Source: a virus. From it: DNA of 36,990 nucleotides. Positions 20,846 through 28,119 of this stretch are shown piece by piece. A program made the position numbers and the translations under genes. The stretch is taken from positions 1-36,990 of IMG/VR virus record IMGVR_UViG_3300049447_000017; one strand, written 5' to 3'. A model generated the notes under the pieces. The model searched no databases. It saw nothing but the letters and a program-made list of their open reading frames with translations, and was not told where the DNA came from. Position 1 is the first letter of the stretch, and the number at the start of each line of letters is the position of its first letter.

Positions 20846-20866
20846 CCCCCGCACGGTGTGCGGGGG
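20846..20866 (-). promoter_or_regulatory. strong hairpin upstream of the 124-aa gene
   Basis: CCCCCGCAC (20846-20854) pairs with GTGCGGGGG (20858-20866) around a three-base loop. No T-run follows on the minus strand, so it is not a classical terminator. It sits between the SNase-like gene and the 20809 start and could pause polymerase or stabilise RNA. Confidence 0.5.
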
Positions 20867-20890
20867 AGTCTCGGCTTCAAAGGGAGTTCT

Positions 20891-21325
20891 TTAGGGGGTC
20901 GGGTGGACCAGCGAGATGTCGGCGGCCTCGATGATGACGAGGTGCTCCGCGATCGGCCCGCGGATCACCTTGTCGAAGCCCGACGCTTTGAGCGTGGCGA
21001 TGAGGTCGATAAAGCGGCCTGGCTCGATCTCCAGGAACGGCCAACCGGCGACCCGATTGTAGACCGCGACGGTGTCGTGATCGCTGCGCAGATAGAACTC
21101 GGGCCCGTAGCGATTGAACAGATTGCGCACGAATTCGGTCGCGACCTTGCCGAGCGGATCGGCCTGCACGCCCCGGCTCTCATAGACGTCCACGTCGATG
21201 AACCGGATGTGCTGCACCCAGGTGATCTTGAAGCCGAGATCGATCATGGCGACGATCGTGTCGCCGTCGATCACCCGCTCCAGCGTGGCCTTGTAGAGAT
21301 AGATGGATTGCGAGACCTTGATCAT
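20891..21325 (-). CDS. SNase-like (thermonuclease-fold) protein, 144 aa
   Basis: Starts at ATG 21325, whose ATGA overlaps the previous stop. The segment TLERVIDGDTIVAMIDLGF, then VQHIRFIDVDVYESRG, matches the staphylococcal-nuclease pattern: a GDT turn after the first strand, an iR..d.d.yE motif with Arg, Asp and Glu at the catalytic positions, and a later YNRVAGWP in place of the third Arg region. In SNase the Arg, Asp and Glu bind calcium and the phosphate. The protein is shorter than secreted nucleases and lacks a signal peptide. Its position in the fibre cluster, rather than near DNA-metabolism genes, is odd. Nuclease activity is inferred from the motif only. Confidence 0.7.
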   Translation of the reverse strand: MIKVSQSIYLYKATLERVIDGDTIVAMIDLGFKITWVQHIRFIDVDVYESRGVQADPLGKVATEFVRNLFNRYGPEFYLRSDHDTVAVYNRVAGWPFLEIEPGRFIDLIATLKASGFDKVIRGPIAEHLVIIEAADISLVHPTP

Positions 21326-21906
21326 CGGGCTTCCACCTTGGTGACAATACCGACGAAGTTGTCCTGCACGTTCCACGTGTCGGGCGGCGTGGCGAGATTC
21401 CAGGTCAAGACCGATTGCCGGTACCACATCCGGCAATTGCTCACCGTCCCATAGCGGAAGTCCTTTTGTCCGGCCCCGTTGGGGGCCCCCGGGATATCCA
21501 TGACGACGACGAGCTTGTCGCTCGTGCTCACGACCTGCGGCAGCTCGAACCAATCGGTGAGGATCGTTGCCGGATAGGCGGCCGTGCCGGGAATGCCCGG
21601 AATCTCAACCGGCGTCCCGACCGTGAAATATTCCTTGCTGGAGTCGTCGCCGAAGCCTCCCTGCCCTCCTCCCTGCGCGGCCTGCGCCTGGAAGCCGATG
21701 CGGGTCACCTCCATCGAGGCGCGGAAGGTGAAGCGGAATTGCCGGCCGCCCACGGCGAGCGGTGTCAAGACCTGCCGGAGCGAATAGTTAATGTATCCGC
21801 TCAGAAGGCTGTTCGTGATCGCCACGCTCTCGAACGCCGTCGCGCCGCCGCCCGCGCTGTACGCGCCAGGCGCGGTCGGCGGGATGGCGCAGAGCCCGGG
21901 GATCAT
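21322..21906 (-). CDS. hypothetical virion-type protein, 194 aa
   Basis: Starts at ATG 21906, which overlaps the stop of the 50-residue protein (ATGA). It is beta-rich with alternating hydrophobic strands (ESVAITNSLLSGYINYSLRQ, FRFTFRASMEVTRIGFQ, PATILTDWFELPQVV, DKLVVVMDIPGAP), and its Gly-rich loop contains AAQGGGQGGFGDD. The general character is that of a fibre tip or carbohydrate-binding beta sandwich. No family recognised. Its stop overlaps the next gene's start. Confidence 0.6.
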   Translation of the reverse strand: MIPGLCAIPPTAPGAYSAGGGATAFESVAITNSLLSGYINYSLRQVLTPLAVGGRQFRFTFRASMEVTRIGFQAQAAQGGGQGGFGDDSSKEYFTVGTPVEIPGIPGTAAYPATILTDWFELPQVVSTSDKLVVVMDIPGAPNGAGQKDFRYGTVSNCRMWYRQSVLTWNLATPPDTWNVQDNFVGIVTKVEAR

Positions 21907-22055
21907 GCTGGCCCATCCTGAAACAGCGCCGGCAGCGCGGCGGCGACCTGGCGCGCGCGCAGCTCGGCTTCGGGCACCTCGATCGGGAAGCGCGTCTTGG
22001 CCCGGCCGGCGAGGATAGCCGCGGCGATGCGGGCGATGAACGCGTCCTTGCTCAT
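21903..22055 (-). CDS. small helical protein, 50 aa
   Basis: A tightly coupled small gene: its ATG overlaps the fibre gene's stop and its stop overlaps the next ATG. Sequence: MSKDAFIARIAAAILAGRA, then KTRFPIEVPEAELRARQVAA and LPALFQDGPA. It is mostly helical, with a Pro-rich centre. No function assigned. Very short proteins between fibre genes are often fibre-assembly helpers, but this one shows no direct evidence. Confidence 0.5.
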   Translation of the reverse strand: MSKDAFIARIAAAILAGRAKTRFPIEVPEAELRARQVAAALPALFQDGPA

Positions 22056-23413
22056 GGCGTCGCCCGCACGCCCTTGAAGGCCATGCCGATGCGGACCTCG
22101 CTGCCCGATCGCACGTGGTAGTAGAGCGAGCTTGTCCGGTTCGCGACCAAATCGATCGCGGGCGCGAGACCACCGTCGAAGGTGTAGCCGGCCGCGAAGG
22201 CGAGCGTCTTGGCGCCCGCACCGGGTTCCGTCACGTCGATGAAGCCCGACTGCCCGACCTTGGGATTGGTCGGGAAGCCGAGGATGCGATTCGCGGTAAG
22301 CGTCACCGAGAAATTGAAGCCGGCATTGAAATCGACGGCGATCGTCGCCGCATCGGTCAACGGGACATAGGCTTGCGCGTCGAAGGCAACCTTCGGGGTG
22401 AGGAATTTCTGATCGGCGCCGGAACGCAAATCGCCGATCGCCGCCTTGAGCGTCGCATCGACAAGACCCCAGGTGACCACATTGAGCAGCGCCAGGCTGC
22501 CGAGCCCGAGATGCGCGCGCAGCGTCGTCACGTTGAAGGGCGCATAGACCGTCGAGAGCGCAGCGAGAAGGCTCTGCACGAAGGCGGTGGTCGCGATCTG
22601 GGTGCTGTTGGTGCCGCCGCTTGGCGTTGGCGCGGTTGGCGTGCCGGTGAACGCCGGGCTCGCCAGCGGCGCTACGTTCGCGCGGTTGACTTTGACCTCG
22701 AAGGTGACGGGATCGATGATGATGCCGTCGCCGCCGAAATAGAGCCCGATCTGCGCCTGCGCTGGCGGCATCAGAAGCTCGACCGCGTAGGCTTGCAGCG
22801 TCATGGTCTCGGTGCCGTTGGCGAGCTGCGCGGTGATGCAAAGGTCGGTGCTGGCCGCGGCCGTATCGACCGACGAGGTGACGACCGCGCCGGTCGACGT
22901 GCCATAGGAGTCGAGATCGGTCGGCCCACCGACCTGGCTGTTGGCTGCGCCGCGGTTCTCGATCTCGACCACCGAGCGCACGACGCCGACGGTGGTGACG
23001 ACCCGCGACTGATAGATCGTGCCAGACATCCCGCCGAAGCGGGTCCGGATCGTCTTGTTGTTGGCCGAGCTGGTGACCGTCCAGAGCGTGGTGATCCGGA
23101 GCCGACCTTGGGCGCCCATGTAGCCGGCCGGGATGGCGATGGTGGCGAGCGCGGTCTCGGTGGTGTTGCCGGTTTTCGAGGCCAGGATGGCATTCGCCGC
23201 GAGCACCTTATTCGTGGTGTCGCCCGGGATGCCGCGCGTGCCGGTGAGCCCGGTGAAGCCCTGGAGGCCCTGCGGCCCTGGCCCGCCTGGCACCCCCGGC
23301 CGGCCAGCCGGGCCTTGCGCTGCCGCCTTGAGGGTGGCCGGCTGAGCGATGTCATTGCGCACCAATTCCAGGCGCGGCTTGCCGGCGGTCAATGAAAAGC
23401 GCGCTCCGCTCAT
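22052..23413 (-). CDS. collagen-like tail fibre, 453 aa
   Basis: Starts at ATG 23413. After a 32-residue head comes a collagen-like Gly-X-Y run of about ten triplets (GPAGRPGVPGGPGPQGLQG and onward to GIPG, residues 34-64). Beta-rich domains follow. Near residue 270 lies SPAFTGTPTAPTPSGGTN followed by STQIATTAFV, the well-known repeat that links phage tail-fibre segments. The C-terminal part (SLYYHVRSGSEVRIGMAFKG) is like a fibre end. It is most probably a trimeric side or tip fibre that binds a host surface molecule. The ends overlap both neighbours by four bases. Confidence 0.8.
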   Translation of the reverse strand: MSGARFSLTAGKPRLELVRNDIAQPATLKAAAQGPAGRPGVPGGPGPQGLQGFTGLTGTRGIPGDTTNKVLAANAILASKTGNTTETALATIAIPAGYMGAQGRLRITTLWTVTSSANNKTIRTRFGGMSGTIYQSRVVTTVGVVRSVVEIENRGAANSQVGGPTDLDSYGTSTGAVVTSSVDTAAASTDLCITAQLANGTETMTLQAYAVELLMPPAQAQIGLYFGGDGIIIDPVTFEVKVNRANVAPLASPAFTGTPTAPTPSGGTNSTQIATTAFVQSLLAALSTVYAPFNVTTLRAHLGLGSLALLNVVTWGLVDATLKAAIGDLRSGADQKFLTPKVAFDAQAYVPLTDAATIAVDFNAGFNFSVTLTANRILGFPTNPKVGQSGFIDVTEPGAGAKTLAFAAGYTFDGGLAPAIDLVANRTSSLYYHVRSGSEVRIGMAFKGVRATP

Positions 23414-23796
23414 CGGCTCACTCCCTCGACCACGATGACCTTGCCCTCCCACATCCGCTCGGCGAAGCCGTTAGGATCGGTGCGCACGAGGTCGCCGAAG
23501 TAGTCGCCCGCGTGCAGCCGCTTCAATTTCGCTCGCGTGATGGTGACGGTGAACTCCCCGCCAGCGGCGTTGGTGATCTCGATGCCGTCGCCGGTCTCGA
23601 CCGTGACGACCGCGGTATTGTCGGCCTCGGTCTTGCGGATTTGCAGCTTGAAGGTCGAGTCGGTGATGTCGAGCGGTTGGATGTTCTCGGGATCGCCGCT
23701 CACCGGCGTGTAGTCGACGAGATACTCCAGCGGGACCGACCAGTCCTCGTTCTTGGCAATATTCATCGTGCCGGAGAAAAACGCGGGGCCGGGCAT
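23410..23796 (-). CDS. BppU-like baseplate/fibre protein B, 128 aa
   Basis: Starts at ATG 23796. Pattern: FSGTMNIAKNEDWSVPLEYL, then IQPLDITDSTFKLQIRKTEA, VTVETGDGIEITNAAGGEFT and LHAGDYFGDLVRTDPNG. This is the BppU N-terminal type: a 'W.vpl.y' opening, 'lDitg.....q.R', 'gdGi.i...GG.f.v' and 'aG.Y..Dl'. It differs in detail from the 13980-14399 protein but has the same layout. It lies directly between a tail-fibre gene and the collagen-like fibre, so it probably joins them to the baseplate. Confidence 0.65.
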   Translation of the reverse strand: MPGPAFFSGTMNIAKNEDWSVPLEYLVDYTPVSGDPENIQPLDITDSTFKLQIRKTEADNTAVVTVETGDGIEITNAAGGEFTVTITRAKLKRLHAGDYFGDLVRTDPNGFAERMWEGKVIVVEGVSR

Positions 23797-23804
23797 GTGC
23801 GCCT

Positions 23805-24977
23805 CTACCAGATGAGGATCGCGGCACCGGACTCGCCGGTGCATTCGATGTAGTCGTCAAAGACGCCATCGGACGACTGGCCGTCCCCGCCACCGCGGCC
23901 ATAGATGCCATTGGAGCGATTGATCACGCCGCCGGTCCCCACTCCCGGTCGGCCAGGGGACGGGTCGGTGTCGCCGGGAGGATCGGGGAAGCAACCACGG
24001 CCGCCCGTGCACGAGCAGACCGCCGGCCCGGTGGCCGGCCCGAAGGTCGATTGCTGGCCAAAGGTGTTCTTCCAGTTGACCGCGTTATAGAGGATGTTGC
24101 CGGTCGAGGGTGTGACGGGTGGCGGAGCGCCGGCACCGATCGCAACTCGCATCAGCGTTCCGGGCACGACCGGGAACATGCCCTCGACGTAGCCGCCATC
24201 GCCGCCTTTGATGAAGTTGCCCTCGCAGCCGATGCCGCCGCCGGTGAAGTTAAAGAGGCTGACGCAGTTGCTGATCGTGCCCGAGCCACTCGCCGACCAC
24301 TCGACGCCGGGGCCGCCGCCTGCCCACAAGCGCAGCCACACCTTGAGCACGCCGGCCGGGACGGGCCAGTCGAAGGTGCCGGCGACCTCCCAGGCGGCGA
24401 TGCCCTGGAATCCATTGAATTGGTTCGTGATGTAGTTGACGACGTTGCCGCCGCCGCCGGAGACTGGCGGCGAGCCGCCGGAGACCGCCGCCTGGATCGC
24501 GGCGGCGATGTTCGGGTTGAGCAGCTGAAACTTGTTGTCGACATAGACCAGCTTGGCGATGCCGCCAGCCGACATGTCGCCGGCTGTCAGCGGCGAGCCG
24601 TCGACGCGCACGATGTCGCGGAAACCCGGTCCGCAATCGATTTCAGACTCGCCGGTGTTGGTGTGCGCGACCTTGATGCGGACGACGAAGCCGTTGTTAT
24701 AGGCGTCGAGCGACGGATCGAACGAGCAAACGAGATGGTTGGTCGTGCCGGTGTCGATTGCGAAGTTGACCTTTTGGGTCCGGATCGCCTTGAGCAGCTG
24801 GTGGAGGTCGGCCTCGCTCGGAGCGAGCCCCGACTTCTCGATCATATGCACGATCTCGCGCATCGGATGCTCGAACGCAGCCGCAGGCGGAATCGAGCCG
24901 GCGAGGCCAATCGACGGATTGCCGTTGATGTAGGGCGCGTCGAGATCGGGGATGCCGTAAGGTTGGATATAACGCAC
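23805..24977 (-). CDS. tail-fibre/collar protein, 390 aa
   Basis: I place the start at GTG 24977, which has GGAGGA nine or ten bases upstream; the ORF is open to 25088 but lacks another supported start. The protein opens RYIQPYGIPDLDAPYINGNP, then SIPPAAAFEHPMREIVHMIE and LAPSEADLHQLLKAIR. This pattern is standard for the N-terminal domain of tail-fibre proteins of Rhizobiales-type phages. The middle is beta-rich, and the last 200 residues are glycine-rich with several short Gly loops and cysteines (CSCTGGRGC). It lies immediately downstream of the gp48-like gene, in the gp49 position of Mu, and so should attach to the baseplate. Confidence 0.75.
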   Translation of the reverse strand: MRYIQPYGIPDLDAPYINGNPSIGLAGSIPPAAAFEHPMREIVHMIEKSGLAPSEADLHQLLKAIRTQKVNFAIDTGTTNHLVCSFDPSLDAYNNGFVVRIKVAHTNTGESEIDCGPGFRDIVRVDGSPLTAGDMSAGGIAKLVYVDNKFQLLNPNIAAAIQAAVSGGSPPVSGGGGNVVNYITNQFNGFQGIAAWEVAGTFDWPVPAGVLKVWLRLWAGGGPGVEWSASGSGTISNCVSLFNFTGGGIGCEGNFIKGGDGGYVEGMFPVVPGTLMRVAIGAGAPPPVTPSTGNILYNAVNWKNTFGQQSTFGPATGPAVCSCTGGRGCFPDPPGDTDPSPGRPGVGTGGVINRSNGIYGRGGGDGQSSDGVFDDYIECTGESGAAILIW

Positions 24978-24994
24978 GACTCGCGTCCTCCGTT

Positions 24995-25777
24995 TTAAGG
25001 TGTGCCCTGCAGTGGCCCGCCAAAGCGCAGATATGTGTAATCGAACACAAGCTGGGTCTGCGCCGGCTTCCACCGGTTCAGCAGGCATTCAAGATCGTCG
25101 GCGAGCCCGATGCGCAGATGCGGATCGATTCCCGCCTGCCCGCTGCTCGCGCGAAACCAGGTGAGCCGGGCGAGCGCGACGCGCACCGACCAATAGAAGC
25201 GCATCTCCGGCGCGCCGATTTCCCAGCGATAGTCGAAGTTGTCGCCGGAGACCGGCGGCCTCGCATTGACCGTCCCGCCGTCCGGATCGCCCGAGACCGG
25301 CTGCCTTCCCTCCGGATAGAAAATCTCGCCCCACTCGCCGCGGGTGTCGCCGACGCGCGAGAGCCCGGCCATGAACGGCGACCATTCCTTGATCGTGATC
25401 TCGTGCCCGACCTGATGCATGACGTCGATGAAGAAGGCGCGGCTTTGCGCGCCGATCATCGTCATCTTCTGCACCAAGATGCGCTGCCGATCGGCAACGC
25501 TGATCGGCTCCAGGAAGCACGGATCGGGCAGCCCCCAGGCGCGCTCCCAGTCTTCCAGCAGCTCGATGGTCGAGCGCGGGTCGCTCTCGCGCTCCAGGAG
25601 GTCGGCGGCGCGGCCGTCGACATAGCCCCAGATTTGCGCGAGCCCGCGCACCACTTTCATGAGCAGCCGCTCGCGCTCGCGCGGCCAGGCCGGGCCGGTC
25701 GGCAACAGATTGCCGAGCGCCTCGGCGTAGTCGTCGCCGCCGCGGCGGACGTGACGATTGTGCAAGGTCGTCGTCAT
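24995..25777 (-). CDS. Mu gp48-like / DUF2313 baseplate protein
   Basis: A 260-residue product from ATG 25777, in an ATGA overlap with gp47/J. N-terminal segments YAEALGNLLPTGPAWPRE and LLERESDPRSTIELLEDWER, then LGLPDPC with a downstream RQRILVQKMTMIGAQSRAFF, form the DUF2313 (YmfQ/gp48) pattern: 'LLP.G.aw..e' and 'ELL..WE...GLP'. This family closes the wedge and connects the baseplate to fibres. The C-terminal 100 residues are less conserved and probably face the fibre (RPPVSGDNFDYRWEIGAP). Role inferred from Mu order and family pattern. Confidence 0.8.
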   Translation of the reverse strand: MTTTLHNRHVRRGGDDYAEALGNLLPTGPAWPRERERLLMKVVRGLAQIWGYVDGRAADLLERESDPRSTIELLEDWERAWGLPDPCFLEPISVADRQRILVQKMTMIGAQSRAFFIDVMHQVGHEITIKEWSPFMAGLSRVGDTRGEWGEIFYPEGRQPVSGDPDGGTVNARPPVSGDNFDYRWEIGAPEMRFYWSVRVALARLTWFRASSGQAGIDPHLRIGLADDLECLLNRWKPAQTQLVFDYTYLRFGGPLQGTP

Positions 25778-26847
25778 AGGTAGTCGATGCTTCCAAGCAT
25801 TGGCAGATGACCGGGAGACGGCATCACCGTATTCTCGAAGGTGAGATCGTGGTGATCCTCGCCGGTGGCGATCGAGATCGCTTCGCCGACCCAGCTGGCA
25901 TAGATCGTCTGCCCGGGCTTGGCCTTCTCGTCGAACATCGTGAGAAGCGCAAACGCGATGCGCTGGCGCACGGTCGCCGTGTCGATGGTCAGATTCGAGA
26001 TCGCGACATCGACGAAGAACGGCAGCGGCGCGACCACGAAACAGTCCTTGACCGCAACCGGGCGGACCTTGTCGAGATAGGAGGTCACCGCCGTGATGTC
26101 GTCGTCGTTCGGCAGGCCGTTGTCCTGCCAGCGCAGATCGTCGCACATGAATCGAATGGTCACGGTGCCGATGCCCATCTCGTTGGGCGCGCACCAGGCG
26201 CGGGTGACGCCGGGCACGGCAAGCGCCCATAACTCGTAGTCGGTCTTGCAGCCGCCCATCGGCGGCTCCTGGATGCGCTTCAAAACGCGCATGCGCAGAT
26301 CGGCGTCGTTCTCCTCGTCGGAGCCGCCGGTCAGCTCGGCGACCGTCGCGCTCGTGTCGAGGCCGACGATCGGAATGGCCGCGGCCACCGTCTCGCCGGT
26401 GTCGAGATTGCCGGCGGCGCCGCCGTCGAGCGCGCGCACCGCAACCGGCGTTACGTCGGCGCCGAGGATCACCTCTTCGAGGGTCTCATACTCGACATTG
26501 TTGCCGCCCGCGAACTTGGTGCCGGCCGGGATCACGGTGGTGGCGGTGCCGGTGAGTTCGATCGAGCCCTCGGCGAAGGTCGCGCCCTTGCGGCCCTTGC
26601 TGGCATCGGAATTGAGCAACCAGATTTGCCCGTGCCGGTCGAGCCATTCCTGCTCGGCGGTGTCGGGCAGCAATTGCAAGGCAAGCCAGTCGATATAGCG
26701 CAGCGTCAGATGCGCGAGCGCGCCCATCGCGTCCGACATCACACGCAGGACGCTGTTGGCGACCATCGCCGCGCCCGAGAGCGCGGTCGAGACGTTGTCG
26801 CGCGTCAGCTCGCGCACCTGCCGCAAGGTCGGGGTAGTCCAGGGCAT
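25774..26847 (-). CDS. baseplate J family protein (Mu gp47-like)
   Basis: Starts at ATG 26847 with GAGGACG upstream. The 357-residue protein has the baseplate-J pattern: RYIDWLALQLLPDTAEQEWLDRHGQ near residue 50, then an 'l.G.....v.iPaGt.f....g..Y.T' region (TGTATTVIPAGTKFAG), AAGNLDTGETV, GGSDEENDADLRMRVLKRIQEPP, and a final TMFDEKAKPGQTIYASWVGEA. These proteins form the wedge triangles of contractile baseplates. It lies between gp46 and gp48 as in Mu. Confidence 0.9.
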   Translation of the reverse strand: MPWTTPTLRQVRELTRDNVSTALSGAAMVANSVLRVMSDAMGALAHLTLRYIDWLALQLLPDTAEQEWLDRHGQIWLLNSDASKGRKGATFAEGSIELTGTATTVIPAGTKFAGGNNVEYETLEEVILGADVTPVAVRALDGGAAGNLDTGETVAAAIPIVGLDTSATVAELTGGSDEENDADLRMRVLKRIQEPPMGGCKTDYELWALAVPGVTRAWCAPNEMGIGTVTIRFMCDDLRWQDNGLPNDDDITAVTSYLDKVRPVAVKDCFVVAPLPFFVDVAISNLTIDTATVRQRIAFALLTMFDEKAKPGQTIYASWVGEAISIATGEDHHDLTFENTVMPSPGHLPMLGSIDYL

Positions 26848-26854
26848 CACGTCC

Positions 26855-27403
26855 TCATGTGGTCGGTACGGCCATGTTGCTGGTATTGAGCGCGTGCTCG
26901 ATGGCCGCTTCACGCGCCTGGTCTTGCCAGAAGAGTTGATAACGCAGCTCCACCGCCACCAACGGGCCGCGATAGAGCACCGCCATCACATCGATGCGCT
27001 CGCGCGTGACCAGCTCGGCGACGACGTCGACCCGCGATGCGATGCGGCGCTCGATGAAGGGGCGCAGCGCCTCGCGTACATAGAACTCGGCGCGCGCGAT
27101 GGTGGCGCCCTCGATCGATTCCGGCCCGGTGATCTTGGCCCGGGTGAGGAGCCAGGTGCGCGAGCCGATCGGCCAGCCGCCCCAGATCGCCTCGGCGTCG
27201 AAATCGCCCCACCAGCCGCGGCGGTCATTACTGTCAAGGTCGGGCAACACGTCGTCGACCTGCGCGAGCCGGTCGGTGCCGAGCGCCACGATCACCGCGG
27301 TCGCGAGCTGCTGCGTTTCGTCGAGCATGCCGAGCGGCTTGAGAAACCAGTCGAGCGTTATCTCGAACGGCGTCTTGATCTGGACGATGCGGATGTCGGT
27401 CAT
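26855..27403 (-). CDS. Mu gp46-like baseplate protein, 182 aa
   Basis: Starts at ATG 27403, coupled by ATGA to the 40-residue membrane microprotein. The pattern DQLAQVDDVLPDLDSNDRRGWWGD is not present exactly, but RLAQVDDVLPDLDSNDRRGW followed by GSRTWLL and AEFYVREALRPFI matches the gp46 family ('...D.RGwwgD.......GSrlWLL.r.K...........a..ya.eaL.....'). This is a baseplate wedge component, W-like in T4 terms. Order relative to gp45 and gp47 is as in Mu, apart from the inserted FTR1 and microprotein genes upstream. No ribosome site is evident, so coupling is likely required. Confidence 0.85.
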   Translation of the reverse strand: MTDIRIVQIKTPFEITLDWFLKPLGMLDETQQLATAVIVALGTDRLAQVDDVLPDLDSNDRRGWWGDFDAEAIWGGWPIGSRTWLLTRAKITGPESIEGATIARAEFYVREALRPFIERRIASRVDVVAELVTRERIDVMAVLYRGPLVAVELRYQLFWQDQAREAAIEHALNTSNMAVPTT

Positions 27404-27522
27404 GGGGTGCCCAACACGATGAGGACATAACCGGCGAGGAGGAGGCAGAGGCCGGTGATGAACAAGGCTATGCGCTCGGGGCGCGACAGCTTGCGCCCGC
27501 TCGGCGTGCGCGGATCGATCAC
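27400..27522 (-). CDS. single-span membrane microprotein, 40 aa, between FTR1 and gp46
   Basis: GTG at 27522 overlaps the FTR1 stop (GTGA) and the stop overlaps the gp46 ATG (ATGA). After a basic N-terminus (DPRTPSGRKLSRPERIA) comes LFITGLCLLLAGYVLIVLG, one transmembrane helix, then TP. It may be a companion of the permease or only a translational bridge. The double overlap means it is a designed part of the operon, not chance. Confidence 0.65.
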   Translation of the reverse strand: MIDPRTPSGRKLSRPERIALFITGLCLLLAGYVLIVLGTP

Positions 27523-28118
27523 AGCGCCTCCCAGACGAAGAAACCGGCCTGGAAGATCAAGAAGACTGACGAGAACGCGAAGATCAGGCGGATCGGCAAT
27601 TGCGCGGCGACCAGGCGCAACAAGAAAAAGACCCCGATGAGCGCCAGGGCGGCGAGCGCGATGCCGGTGAAGATGGCGCTCGTCCAGCCGCCCGCGTTGA
27701 TGCTGAGCGCTTCGGTGAACAAGAGAAGCTCGAATGCCTCGCGCGCCACCACCAGAAACGTGAGCATGAAGAGCGCCACCGGTCGACCGCCGGTTGAAAG
27801 CACGCGCCGCTTGATGACGTCTTCCTTCTTGGTACCCAGAAAGCGGAAGAGGAGAAGCCCGCGCGCGACATAGAGCATGAGCGCCGCTGCGACCAGGAGG
27901 ATCGCCTTGTCGGCGAATTCGCTGTGCAACCCCGCGAGCCCGACGGACAGCCCTAGAACGATATTAATCGAAACGCCGGCCACGGCCCCGCTGTGGATCG
28001 GCAAGAGGCTCGCCGCCGGGTTGGTCTGCCGCGCGACCCTCGCCACGGTGATGACGATCAGCAAAACCTCGATGCCTTCGCGCAGGAAGATCACAAATGC
28101 GGCCACGACGATTTCCAT
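27519..28118 (-). CDS. FTR1/EfeU-type iron permease homologue
   Basis: A 199-residue membrane protein starting at ATG 28118, one base after the stop of the upstream gene. It has about six or seven hydrophobic helices. The two glutamate motifs of the FTR1 family are present: FLREGIEVLL (residues 11-20, REGIE) and VAREAFELLL (124-133, REAFE), in helices 1 and 4. In yeast Ftr1p and bacterial EfeU these REXXE motifs carry ferric iron through the membrane. The length is shorter than bacterial EfeU (about 270), mainly at the C-terminus. It lacks a partner EfeO/EfeB gene here. Iron transport is inferred from the motif; its place in a tail operon is unexpected. Confidence 0.85.
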   Translation of the reverse strand: MEIVVAAFVIFLREGIEVLLIVITVARVARQTNPAASLLPIHSGAVAGVSINIVLGLSVGLAGLHSEFADKAILLVAAALMLYVARGLLLFRFLGTKKEDVIKRRVLSTGGRPVALFMLTFLVVAREAFELLLFTEALSINAGGWTSAIFTGIALAALALIGVFFLLRLVAAQLPIRLIFAFSSVFLIFQAGFFVWEAL

Positions 28119-28119
28119 G

